NCBI GenBank assembly: GCA_016223105.1
Contig: JACRPR010000155.1
Location: forward strand, 1-34,991
Source of the DNA: Chloroflexota bacterium
GTDB lineage: Bacteria; Chloroflexota; Anaerolineae; UBA4142
DNA length: 34,991 bases
Direction of reading: 5' to 3'
In this document: positions 22,771 through 30,851 of the stretch, one piece after another
Layout: the number at the start of each line of letters is the position of its first letter
Position numbering within the stretch: position 1 is the stretch's first letter
Position numbers and translations under genes: made by a program
Notes under the pieces: model-generated
What the model saw: the letters and a program-made list of their open reading frames with translations, nothing else
Told to the model about the DNA's origin: nothing
The model's database searches: none

Positions 22771-23397
22771 ATGGACAGTAAATTCATTTCAACTCCATCA
22801 GGAAAATTTCACGCGATAGTTGCGGGCGCGGGCGCGCCGGTCATTTTGATTCACGGTTCGAGCGTCGATCTTAACTCGTGGCGAACCTGGGAACGGAACA
22901 TTGACGCGCTCGCGACGGTCGCGCGCGTGTACGCACTCGATCTGATCGGCTATGGCAAATCGGATAACCCGGAGCCGCGTCTCGACGCGCGCGGGCAAGC
23001 GCGCGCGGTCATCGAATTGCTCGACGCTGAAAGAATCGAACGCGCGAGTTTGATCGGCTTGTCGTGGGGCGGCGGCATCGCGCAGATCATCGCGACGACC
23101 GCGCCGACGCGCGTAAACAAACTTGTCCTGGTGGACAGCAGTTACAGTGCCAAGCCGGAAAATCTCGCGCGCTTGCAAACAATCGCGTGCCCGACGTTGA
23201 TCGTGTGGGACGAGGAGGACGCAGTCGCGCCGGTTACCGGCGCGGCGATCCTCGCGAACGCGATTCCAAATTCGCGCGTTCGCATTTTCAAACGCGATGA
23301 ACGCGATCCCGATGCCGATCCGAACAACCGGCACTGGTCGCAAGTGTCGCACGCGCGCGCGTGGAATAAAATCGTCACTGAATTTTTGCGTGAATAG
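22771..23397 (+). CDS. Alpha/beta hydrolase
   Basis: A 208-residue hydrolase. 'VILIHGSSVDLNSW' forms the oxyanion region; 'GLSWGGG' holds the nucleophile S98; 'VWDEEDAVAP' gives the acid; a histidine near the end (RHWSQVSH) could complete the triad. At 208 residues it lacks most of the usual cap domain. It begins only 3 bases after the T-box terminator, its ribosome-binding site being inside that hairpin, so it is the first gene under leucine T-box control, ahead of leuS. The link to leucine is unclear: perhaps a substrate related to leucine metabolism, or simply a hitchhiking gene. Confidence 0.85.
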   Translation: MDSKFISTPSGKFHAIVAGAGAPVILIHGSSVDLNSWRTWERNIDALATVARVYALDLIGYGKSDNPEPRLDARGQARAVIELLDAERIERASLIGLSWGGGIAQIIATTAPTRVNKLVLVDSSYSAKPENLARLQTIACPTLIVWDEEDAVAPVTGAAILANAIPNSRVRIFKRDERDPDADPNNRHWSQVSHARAWNKIVTEFLRE

Positions 23398-23460
23398 AAG
23401 TTAGATGTTGGAAGTTGGATTCGAACCTCCAACCTCCAACCTCCAACCTCCAACCTCAAG
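23398..23460. repeat. Short-word repeat with CCTCCAAC tandem units
   Basis: GTTAGATGTTGGAAGTTGG on the left and four consecutive CCTCCAAC words on the right form an imperfect fold-back, the same class as 14316 and 14716. Confidence 0.65.
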
Positions 23461-23484
23461 CAACGATCTTTTCGGAGGAATAAT

Positions 23485-26400
23485 ATGGCTACCAAAAAAA
23501 CAATAACCAAACGCACGACGAAAGCAAAAGCCGCGCCGCGCAAAAAAATTGTCGCGCGGAAAACAGTCGCTCGTCGCAAGTCAACGATTCAACCATCCAA
23601 CTATCAAACTACCGAACCACCGCGACAAAAATCCGCGTCGGAAAAATATATTCCCCAGGAATTTGAAGCGCAGTGGTTTGAACAATGGCAAGCGAATCAG
23701 TTATACAAAACCGCGCCGGCGGACGAACGCCCCAAAGCATTCATCCTCGATTTTTTTCCGTACCCATCGGGCGACGGTTTGAGCGTCGGACATTGCCGCA
23801 ACTATGTGCCGACCGATGTCTTGTCGCGGTATTATCGGATGCGCGGCTATAATGTTTTGCATCCGATGGGCTGGGACGCGTTTGGTTTGCCGGCGGAAAA
23901 CGCGGCGATCAAAGCGAAAACAAGTCCGGCGAAATTGATCGCGCAGTACGCCAGTGGATTTTCTTGCAGTTGTACCACGCGTGGTACGATCCGCGCGCGA
24001 ATGCCGCGCGCCCGATTGCGGAACTCGAAACTGAGTTGAGCGAAAAAGGCACGCGCGATATTCCCGACGCGGAACCGTTGAGCGCGGAACAATGGAACGC
24101 GTTCGACGCGCCGGCGCGCAAAAATTATTTGTCGAATTTTCGATTGGCGTACCGCAAAGCCGCGACCGTCAATTGGTGTCCCAAAGATAAAACCGTGTTG
24201 GCGAACGAAGAAGTCCACGAAGGCAAATGCTGGCGTTGCGATTCGTTCGTCGAAAAGAAAAATTTGCCGCAATGGTTTTTCCGCATCACCGCGTACGCCG
24301 ATCGCTTGATCGCGGACCTGGACACGATTGATTGGCCCGAACACATCCGTTTGATGCAACGCAATTGGATCGGACGCAGTGAAGGCGCGGAAGTAGATTT
24401 CGCGACCGATGCCGGGGATTTGCGAATTTTTACGACGCGACCCGATACGTTGTGGGGCGCGACGTTTATGGTGCTCGCGCCCGAACATCCCTTCGTCGTC
24501 AAGTTGACGACCCAGGATCGCCGCGCCGATGTCGAAGCGTACGTCGCGCAGGCGCAACGCGAAACTGAAGCCGAGCGCACTGCCGCCGAAAAAGAAAAGA
24601 CCGGCGTGTTCATCGGCGCGTACGCAACGAATCCGGTCAACGCCGAAAAAATTCCGATCTGGGTCGCGGATTATGTGATGATGGGGTACGGCACCGGCGC
24701 GATTATGGCAGTGCCCGCGCACGACGAACGCGATTTCGCGTTCGCGCTGAAATTCGGCTTGCCGATTTTGCCGGTGATTGCGCGCACGGACGGCTTGGCG
24801 AAATCGTTCGCGCTCGGCGGCACGATGCGCGATGGCTTTGCCGACGCGTTGCGCGCTGTGGGCGTTTCTTTCGAGGAACGCCAGGGATCGTTGTACATCA
24901 CGATTCCGCCGGCGAAACTGGAACGCTATCTCGATCTCGCGCAGGAATTCGTCGCGCCGGGCAAGTGGAATGAAATCGTCGGCGCGCAGTGGCTGTTCAT
25001 TTTCGGCGCGAACGATGTCGAAAAATTCGGCGGCAGTGAAAGTGAAAAAAGAATTTTGGCGCGCTGTCACCAACTCGAATCGAACGTGCGCGGCAAACGG
25101 ACGGTGATGGAAATGTTGCACGCGGTCGCGTTTTATCGCGACGCATTGTTCCACGCCGAGTACGGCGCGATGATCAACTCGAACGAATTTTCCAACACGC
25201 CGGGCAATGTCGCGAAAGCGCGCGTAACCGAGTGGCTGGAAAAATCCGGTAAAGGCAAAGCGCGCGTCAATTACAAATTGCGCGATTGGGGCATCAGTCG
25301 TCAACGCTATTGGGGCACGCCGATTCCGATCATTCACACTGACGCGGGTGAAGTCGCGGTCGCGGAAAACGATTTGCCGGTGAAATTGCCGGATGTGGAC
25401 TCGTACGAACCGACTGCGACCGGCGAATCGCCGCTCGCGACGATTCCAAAATTCGTCAACGTGAAAATGCCGGACGGCACGCGGGGTCGTCGCGAGACCG
25501 ACACGATGGGCACGTTCGCGTGTTCGTCCTGGTATTTTATGCGTTTTGCCGATCCGCAAAATTCGCAAGCCGCGTTCGATGCGAAAGAGGCCGCGTACTG
25601 GTTGCCGGTGGATACCTACGTCGGCGGCGCGGAACACGCGGTAATGCACTTGCTGTACGCGCGCTTTTGGACCAAAGTGTTGCACGACCTGGGTTTCGTT
25701 CCGTTCATCGAGCCGTTTACGCGTTTGCGAAACCAGGGCATGATTCTCGCGCCGAAAAAAAGCGACGACGCGAAAATGGAAAAAATGTCCAAGAGCAAAG
25801 GCAATGTGATCACGCCGGACGATATGGTGAAACAGTACGGCGCGGACGCGTTGCGCGCGTACGAAATGTTCATCAGCGATTTCGAATCCGCGACGCCGTG
25901 GAGCACCGATGGTCTCGCGGGCACGTATCGCTGGTTGCGTCGCGCGTGGGATTTACTTCTCGCGCCAAGTGATCGTCCCGCGCCGGACGCGACGACGGAA
26001 CAAGCGGATCGCGAGTTGATTCGCAAAATGCACAAGACGATTCTCAAAGTTCAACAAGATATCGAGGGATTTCGTTTTAATACCGTGATCGCCGCGCTGA
26101 TGGAATTTACGAACGCGATCCAGGGCGCGCAGAATCGCGTGAGCGACGCGGCGTACGAACAAGCGCGCGATGCTCTGCTGATTTTGCTCGCGCCAGTCGC
26201 GCCGTTTATGACGGAAGAAATCTGGGCGCGTAAACAGCGCGCGGGCTCGATCCATCAACAAAAATGGATGCAGTACGACGCGCAACTCGCCGTGGATGAA
26301 ATGATCGAACTCGCGGTGCAAGTGAACGGCAAGGTGCGCGACCGCATTCAATTCCCGGTTGGCGCGAGCGAAACGCAAATCAAGGACGCCGCGCTGAAAA

Positions 26401-26489
26401 CCGAAGGCGCGCAAAAATATCTTGTCGGCAAATCGCCCGCGCAAGTGATTTACGTGCCGGGACGATTGGTCAACATCGTCGTCAAATGA
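23485..26489 (+). pseudogene. leuS: Leucyl-tRNA synthetase, interrupted by a deletion and frame change near 23950
   Basis: Frame 1 (23485-24039) gives the start: a Lys/Arg/Ala/Thr-rich extension of about 55 residues, then '[14 protein letters not shown]', '[20 protein letters not shown]' (HIGH-type motif) and '[20 protein letters not shown]'. At about 23947-23952 the homology jumps to another frame, beginning '[13 protein letters not shown]' and continuing through 'VNWCPKDKTVLANEEV', the editing domain, KMSKS (about 25782) and the anticodon-binding C-terminus to 26489. Compared with E. coli LeuRS about 30 residues (the 'LGFGYDWSRE' to 'YYRW' stretch) are missing. LeuRS is essential, so a sequencing or assembly deletion, or a second intact copy elsewhere, is likely. 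The start has a GGAGG site. Confidence 0.85.
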
Positions 26490-26493
26490 TGCA

Positions 26494-26534
26494 AGACCTG
26501 GAAGGGTCGCTTCGCGAAACCTTCCAGGTCTTTT
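26494..26534 (+). terminator. Rho-independent terminator after leuS
   Basis: AGACCTGGAAGG (26494-26505) pairs perfectly with CCTTCCAGGTCT (26520-26531), followed by TTT, five bases after the leuS stop. Confidence 0.9.
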
Positions 26535-26550
26535 CCAAATAGGAGAAATT

Positions 26551-27036
26551 ATGCAATCAAGCATCGCCGGTAAACTTTCGATCCTGAGCGCGCTCGCGAC
26601 GTGCGTGTTGAGTGGAATCGTTTATCTCCTCGCGCTCGCCTTGCCGGTGTACAATCTTGCCAATAACGATCCGTTTTACGGCATAATGGTTTTGTTTTTG
26701 GGATGGATGGGACCGTTCGTAAACGACGCGGGCAATCCAATCGGTTGGTACGCGAATCTATTCCTGGTTTTTGGCTGGGGCGCGATGTTGCTCGGAAAAT
26801 TTCGTCCGCTCGCCATCGCCGCGGTGATCGCGCTCGTTCTCGGCTTGGGCATCGCGCTAACTTCGTTTGGCGTTACGCGTTTGCCCGTCAACGAAGCCGG
26901 GATGGTCGCGCGCGTAACGATTGGCGCGGGTGTGTATGCGTGGCTCGCGAGTTTTGCAATCGCGTTGCTCGGCAGTATCGCGACTGCAGTACTCGCGTTC
27001 ATCACCGCCAAACGCGCACCGCAAAAAATCGCGTAA
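26551..27036 (+). CDS. Four-helix membrane protein, unknown family
   Basis: A 161-residue hydrophobic protein with about four membrane segments ('LATCVLSGIVYLLALALPVY', 'IGWYANLFLVFGWGAMLLG', 'LAIAAVIALVLGLGIALTSF', 'WLASFAIALLGSIATAVLAF') and a short basic tail (TAKRAPQKIA). The first loop has 'DPFYGIMVLFLGWMGP', a pattern I have seen only in uncharacterised proteins. AGGAG precedes ATG 26551. It is flanked by the leuS terminator and the glnA promoter, so it is likely a single-gene unit. Confidence 0.65.
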   Translation: MQSSIAGKLSILSALATCVLSGIVYLLALALPVYNLANNDPFYGIMVLFLGWMGPFVNDAGNPIGWYANLFLVFGWGAMLLGKFRPLAIAAVIALVLGLGIALTSFGVTRLPVNEAGMVARVTIGAGVYAWLASFAIALLGSIATAVLAFITAKRAPQKIA

Positions 27037-27135
27037 AACACAAAGAACGATGTGTGCAATCTACACAACGCGCATCGCGATTTGTTCTGGCAGACTGACC
27101 ATAGACGCGCGCGCCCATCGCGCGTAAAATGTCGC

Positions 27136-27163
27136 TTGACAATCGAAACGATTTGTCTATAAT
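27136..27163 (+). promoter_or_regulatory. Strong sigma70 promoter of the glnA leader
   Basis: Perfect TTGACA (27136-27141) and perfect TATAAT (27158-27163) with a 16-base spacer. Transcription should start near 27170, leaving a leader of about 117 bases before the glnA ATG. Confidence 0.85.
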
Positions 27164-27169
27164 CTTGCT

Positions 27170-27259
27170 CAACTCAAGAGTACGCGTGCCGGGACGCACG
27201 CGTGATCGGGACCGTGAAGCCCTCGACTAGATGCTATCGCGCATCTCTCCGAGGGTTTT
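27170..27259 (+). promoter_or_regulatory. Structured glnA leader with transcription attenuator
   Basis: An 8-bp hairpin (27182-27189 with 27196-27203, loop CGGGAC) is followed by a compound terminator: CCCTCG (27220-27225) with CGAGGG (27250-27255), an inner AGATGC (27229-27234) with GCATCT (27241-27246), then TTTT. The glnA ribosome-binding site AAGGAG comes afterwards. A terminator between a strong promoter and glnA implies conditional antitermination. The conserved bases of the known glutamine (glnA) riboswitch were not found, so the effector and mechanism are open. Confidence 0.65.
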
Positions 27260-27286
27260 ATATTTTCAAAAAGGAGACAATTCACA

Positions 27287-28603
27287 ATGACCACCCCTCT
27301 GCGCGATTTTCTGGAAATTCCGTACGACAAACTCGAAGAAATGAATTTGCAGATCAAAGCCGATCGCACGGCGCGCGTGCCCGCGCACAAATTCCAAGAA
27401 GCCCGGATGAAAGACCTCGCCGATGAAAAACGGATCAAAGCCGTCACGGTATGCTTTTCGGATTTGGAAGGTCGTTTGCATATGCTCGATTACGACAAGA
27501 AATTTTTGCTCAAGTCCGCGGACAATCTGACCTTCGATGGTTCTTCGATTCGCGGTTTTTCGCAACAAGCCGAATCGGATTTACGGCTGAGCATTGATTG
27601 GCCCGCGTTTTATTGGTTGCCCGCCGATCTCTTTGGTCCTGGCAAAGTGTTGGTGTTTGGCAACGTGCTCGAACGCGATGGCTCGCCGTACGCCGCGGAT
27701 ATGCGCGGCAAACTGAAAGCGTACACCGAAGCGCTGTACGCCAAAGACGGACTCGTATGCAACGCCGCGAACGAGATCGAAGGATTTTTGTTCAAGGGTC
27801 GCAACGCGGAACAAAAATATGCGGAGACGAATTGTTTCGAGTTCATCAGCACCGGCGGTTATTATCACTCGTTGCCCGGTGACGTGCTTCGCACATTCAT
27901 TGACGGCGCGGCGGAAGCGCAACGCGCGCTCGGCTTTGCAAACGAAAAAGATCATCCCGAAGTCGCGCCATCGCAATTTGAGATGAACTATGCGTACACC
28001 GAAGCGAGCATCGCCGCCGACCAGGTCTTGCTCTATAAATTGATCGCGCGCCAGGTCGCGCAAAAGTTGGAGATGACCGCGAGCTTTTTGCCCAAGCCGT
28101 TCACCGGCGTCAACGGTAACGGGATGCACACGAATTTGTCGGTCGCGCGCGGCGCGACGAATTTGTTCTGGGATAAAAACGGGCGCGAGAGTTTGTCGGC
28201 AATGGGCTGGGATTTTATTTGCCGCATCCTCACGAGCGCGTTGGATCTTTGTCTCATTCTCAATTCGAGCGTCAACGCGTATCGCCGCCTCGATCCGCAC
28301 TTTGAAGCGCCGAATCAGATCAAAGTGTCGCCGATTGATCGCGGCGCGATGGTGCGAATTCCCATCGGCAACGAACGCTCGATGCGCGTCGAAGTGCGTT
28401 CGATTGCGCCGGACGCGAATCCCTATCTCGCGCTGTACGGACTGTTGCGAACCGGCTTGGAAGGTCCGCTCGATCCGAACGCGGATGATCCAGCCAACAT
28501 CCGCATCTTGCCCGACAACATTTACGACGCGATCAAAGGTTTTCGCGCCAGCAAATTCGCGGCGGAAATGTGGGGCGAATGGGTGCACGGCAAATTCGCC
28601 TAA
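27287..28603 (+). CDS. glnA: Glutamine synthetase (ends at an in-frame TAA; likely C-terminal continuation to 28717)
   Basis: A 438-residue type I-like synthetase making glutamine from glutamate, ammonia and ATP. Motifs seen: 'LTFDGSSIRGFSQQAESDL', 'NEIEGFLFKG', 'FEMNYAYTEASIAADQVLLY', 'GNGMHTNLSV' and 'MVRIPIGNERSMRVEVRSIA'. The frame stops at TAA 28601-28603. The same frame then continues for 37 sense codons, with 'KLNSADRSPRKLG' and 'SSEVVFHHEVTNQYLWNQF', to TAA 28715-28717. This strongly resembles an ordinary synthetase C-terminus, so a GAA or CAA to TAA change or a sequencing error is likely. AAGGAG precedes ATG 27287. Regulated by the leader attenuator; amt and PII follow. Confidence 0.92.
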   Translation: MTTPLRDFLEIPYDKLEEMNLQIKADRTARVPAHKFQEARMKDLADEKRIKAVTVCFSDLEGRLHMLDYDKKFLLKSADNLTFDGSSIRGFSQQAESDLRLSIDWPAFYWLPADLFGPGKVLVFGNVLERDGSPYAADMRGKLKAYTEALYAKDGLVCNAANEIEGFLFKGRNAEQKYAETNCFEFISTGGYYHSLPGDVLRTFIDGAAEAQRALGFANEKDHPEVAPSQFEMNYAYTEASIAADQVLLYKLIARQVAQKLEMTASFLPKPFTGVNGNGMHTNLSVARGATNLFWDKNGRESLSAMGWDFICRILTSALDLCLILNSSVNAYRRLDPHFEAPNQIKVSPIDRGAMVRIPIGNERSMRVEVRSIAPDANPYLALYGLLRTGLEGPLDPNADDPANIRILPDNIYDAIKGFRASKFAAEMWGEWVHGKFA

Positions 28604-28717
28604 GTTAAACTCAACTCGGCTGATCGGAGCCCGCGCAAATTAGGATCGGTGATCAAATCGTCCGAAGTCGTTTTCCATCACGAAGTGACGAATCAGTATT
28701 TGTGGAATCAGTTCTAA
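28604..28717 (+). pseudogene. Orphaned C-terminal tail of glutamine synthetase
   Basis: These 37 codons follow the glnA stop in the same frame. They read as helical, protein-like sequence (SADRSPRKLGSVIKSSEVVF, HHEVTNQYLWNQF) similar in style to synthetase C-termini that carry the final Arg/Trp/Tyr-rich helix. There is no start codon or ribosome-binding site of its own, so it is coding only by readthrough or if the upstream TAA is an error. Confidence 0.6.
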
Positions 28718-28723
28718 CATGTA

Positions 28724-28744
28724 GGACAAATTTCCAATTTGTCC
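28724..28744. repeat. Perfect 9-bp inverted repeat
   Basis: GGACAAATT (28724-28732), loop TCC, then AATTTGTCC (28736-28744). It is similar in build to the palindrome at 405-432 (GGCAAATTT...AAATTTGCC) but has no T-run. Confidence 0.5.
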
Positions 28745-28758
28745 AACCTGGGGCCATG

Positions 28759-28800
28759 ACGCCCTTGCCGCGAATTTTTTCGCGGCAAGGGCGTATTATT
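28759..28800 (+). terminator. Long hairpin terminator after glnA
   Basis: A perfect 16-bp stem (28759-28774 with 28779-28794) around a TTTT loop, followed by ATTATTTT. It closes the glnA transcript before amt, so amt may have its own, unseen, promoter or rely on readthrough. Confidence 0.8.
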
Positions 28801-28824
28801 TTCAAATGTAGAACGGGCGGCTCG

Positions 28825-28905
28825 CCCGTTGTCAAGCGAGCGAGCCGCGCGCCCGTTGTCAGGCGAGCGAGCCGCGCGCCCGTTGTCAGGCGAGCGAGCC
28901 GCTCG
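28825..28905. repeat. Three tandem copies of a 27-bp unit
   Basis: Units beginning CCCGTTGTC start at 28825, 28852 and 28879, each with AGGCGAGCGAGCCGCGCG or a one- to two-base variant. The preceding CGGGCGGCTCGCCCG forms a matching palindrome. The array lies immediately upstream of amt. Because 27 is divisible by three it gives open frames in some registers, but no gene is supported. Confidence 0.85.
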
Positions 28906-28934
28906 CGCTACAGATATTTTCAAAGGAGGAATCA

Positions 28935-30167
28935 ATGGACACAATTGCAACAATCAATGCCGGTGATACCGCGTGGGTGCTGGTCGCGACCGCGCGCGTG
29001 ATGCTGATGACGCCCGCGCTCGCGTTTTTCTACGGCGGAATGGTGCGCCGCAAAAATGTGCTCTCGACACTCAACCTGAGTTTTATCGTGATGGGTTTGA
29101 TGAGCGTGCAGTGGGTTCTCTTTGGTTACACGCTCGCGTTTGGATCGAGCATCAACGGATTGATCGGCGCACTCAATTTCCTGGGATTGGAAAATGTCGG
29201 CGCGACGCCGAACGCGGATTACGCGGCGACGATTCCGCATCTCGCGTTTGCGGCGTACCAAATGATGTTCGCGGTGATCACGCCCGCGCTGATCACCGGC
29301 GCGTTCGTCGAGCGCGTGCGCTTCAAAGCATTCCTGGTTTTCGCGTTATTGTGGGCAACGCTCGTGTACGATCCGGTCGCGCACTGGGTCTGGGGCGTCG
29401 GCGGAATTTTGCGCGCGATGGGCGCGCTCGATTTCGCGGGCGGCACGGTCGTGCACATCACCGCCGGTTTTTCCGCGCTCGCGTTCGCGCGCGTGATTGG
29501 CGCGCGGCGCGGTTTCGGTCGCGCACCGATGGAGCCGCACAACATTCCGTACAGCATTCTCGGCGCGGGGTTGTTGTGGGTCGGCTGGTTCGGTTTCAAC
29601 GGCGGCTCTGCGCTCGGCGCGAACGGACTCGCGGTGAACGCGGTCGTAACGACGAACACTGCCGCCGCGGCGGCGGGTCTCGTGTGGATGGTGTTGAGTT
29701 GGCGCGATAACAAACCGAGTATCCTGGGAATCGTAACCGGCGCAGTCGTCGGGTTGGTGGCGATTACACCGGCGGCAGGATTCGTGACGCCGCTCGCGGC
29801 AATCGCGATTGGCGCAATCGCCGCGCCGATCAGTTATTACGCGATCAAGTTTCGCCAATCGCGCAATCTCGATGAATCTCTCGATGTGTGGGCGTGTCAC
29901 GGCATGGGCGGATTGTGGGGCGCGCTCGCGACCGGTTTGTTCGCGACGAAAGCGGTGAATGATGCGGGCGCGAATGGATTGTTCTTTGGCAATCCACAAC
30001 AATTTGTCATCCAAGCGATCGCGGCGATTATTGTGATCGTGTTCGCGTTCAGCGTAACATTCGTCGTTGCGAAAGTACTCGACAAGACGATGGGCTTGCG
30101 CGTGAGCGAGAACGAAGAAGAAGTTGGACTCGACATCAGCGAACACGGCGAACGCGCGTATGCGTAA
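28935..30167 (+). CDS. amt: Ammonium transporter (Amt family)
   Basis: A 410-residue, eleven-helix channel. 'FFYGGMVRRKNVLSTLNLSF' begins the family region; 'GGTVVHITAGFSALAFA' and 'DVWACHGMGGLWGALATG' carry the two pore histidines; 'LGAGLLWVGWFGFNGGSAL' is the classic Amt motif. It admits ammonium or ammonia across the membrane. GGAGG precedes ATG 28935. Placed between glnA and a PII gene, the standard arrangement in which PII blocks the channel when nitrogen is ample. The N-terminus is short, with no signal peptide. Confidence 0.95.
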   Translation: MDTIATINAGDTAWVLVATARVMLMTPALAFFYGGMVRRKNVLSTLNLSFIVMGLMSVQWVLFGYTLAFGSSINGLIGALNFLGLENVGATPNADYAATIPHLAFAAYQMMFAVITPALITGAFVERVRFKAFLVFALLWATLVYDPVAHWVWGVGGILRAMGALDFAGGTVVHITAGFSALAFARVIGARRGFGRAPMEPHNIPYSILGAGLLWVGWFGFNGGSALGANGLAVNAVVTTNTAAAAAGLVWMVLSWRDNKPSILGIVTGAVVGLVAITPAAGFVTPLAAIAIGAIAAPISYYAIKFRQSRNLDESLDVWACHGMGGLWGALATGLFATKAVNDAGANGLFFGNPQQFVIQAIAAIIVIVFAFSVTFVVAKVLDKTMGLRVSENEEEVGLDISEHGERAYA

Positions 30168-30194
30168 TTCGGTAAATGGTAATTGGTAATTGGT

Positions 30195-30280
30195 GTGTCA
30201 TTGCGAGGAGCGCACTTGGCGACGAAGCAATCCCCAACCGGCACGCGGGGATTGCTTCGCACACTTCGCTCGCAATGACA
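30195..30280. repeat. REP-like palindrome (TGTCATTGCGAG...CTCGCAATGACA)
   Basis: The ends TGTCATTGCGAG (30196-30207) and CTCGCAATGACA (30269-30280) are perfect complements, and an inner arm CGAAGCAATCCCC pairs with GGGGATTGCTTCG. From general knowledge it is a common intergenic repeat in environmental genomes. It separates amt from the PII gene and reaches to 11 bases before the PII start. Confidence 0.85.
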
Positions 30281-30291
30281 TTGGAGGCGAA

Positions 30292-30699
30292 ATGAAAAAG
30301 ATTGAAGCGATCATTCGCGAAGAAAAATTGAACGATGTGAAAGAGGCGCTGAAAAAAATCGGCATTGTCGGAATGAACATATCCGAAGTGCGCGGGCACG
30401 GTCGGCAGGGCGGCATCGTTCTCGAAGGACGCGTTGGCACATACCAGGTTGATATGTTGCCGCGTTTGCAGTTCAACATCGTTCTCAGCGATCACAACGT
30501 CGAGAAAACCGTCGCGACGATTTGCGACGCCGCCGGCAGTGGCAAGCCGGGCGATGGATTGATTTTCGTTTACCCGGTCGAAAATGTGATTCGCATTCGC
30601 ACCGGCGAGCGCGGACGCGCGGCGTTGACGTATCCCGACGACATTGATGCGCGGCGCGAAGCCGGGATTGTCGCGGGCGTATTGCAACCCGAACCGTGA
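30292..30699 (+). CDS. PII nitrogen-regulatory protein
   Basis: A 135-residue PII protein. 'MKKIEAIIREEKLNDVKEAL' and 'GIVGMNISEVRGHGRQGG' are typical. Aligned without gaps to E. coli GlnB, the T-loop keeps Tyr51 (GTYQVD) but position 40 is Gly and position 46 is Gly instead of Lys40 and Tyr46. The ATP-binding 'GKPGDGLIFVYPVENVIRIR' is intact. The C-terminus is about 20 residues longer than GlnB. It should sense ATP/ADP and 2-oxoglutarate and control the adjacent ammonium transporter. GGAG precedes ATG 30292. Confidence 0.93.
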   Translation: MKKIEAIIREEKLNDVKEALKKIGIVGMNISEVRGHGRQGGIVLEGRVGTYQVDMLPRLQFNIVLSDHNVEKTVATICDAAGSGKPGDGLIFVYPVENVIRIRTGERGRAALTYPDDIDARREAGIVAGVLQPEP

Positions 30700-30714
30700 C
30701 GGTTTTGTAAAACT

Positions 30715-30789
30715 TACCGCCGAGTCGCGGAGCGCGCAGAGAACGCAGAGTGTTTCTTTTTTTCTCCGCGTTCTCCGCGTCTCGGCGGT
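30715..30789. repeat. Palindromic repeat with ACCGCCGAG/CTCGGCGGT ends
   Basis: ACCGCCGAGTCGCGGAGCGC on the left pairs with GCGTTCTCCGCGTCTCGGCGGT on the right around a CTTTTTTTCT core. This is another widespread intergenic repeat type. After the PII gene it could also work as a terminator. Confidence 0.7.
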
Positions 30790-30816
30790 GAAATTGAGAC
30801 GCGGATTGATCGCCGG

Positions 30817-30845
30817 TTGACAAGCGATTGTGATTTCGCTATACT
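30817..30845 (+). promoter_or_regulatory. Sigma70 promoter of the second T-box
   Basis: TTGACA (30817-30822) and TATACT (30840-30845) with a 17-base spacer; transcription should begin near 30852, right at the leader. Confidence 0.8.
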
Positions 30846-30851
30846 CTTGCC

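Noticed and set aside
23940-23975. Programmed ribosomal frameshift in leuS
   Set aside because: About 30 conserved residues are missing at the junction, which frameshifting cannot supply; no slippery heptamer is seen.
23847-25685. 612-residue antisense ORF opposite leuS
   Set aside because: Arg/His-rich shadow of the leuS codons, produced by the strong GCG/CGC codon bias; no ribosome-binding site or family pattern.
27187-27231. Possible 14-codon leader peptide (GTG start) ending inside the glnA attenuator
   Set aside because: No Shine-Dalgarno, no run of glutamine codons, and arginine/aspartate-rich content without regulatory logic.
27170-27286. Known glutamine riboswitch (glnA RNA)
   Set aside because: The conserved core words of that class are not visible; kept only as an attenuator of unknown type.
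28825-28905. CRISPR array
   Set aside because: The three 27-bp units are directly adjacent without unique spacers, and no cas genes are present.
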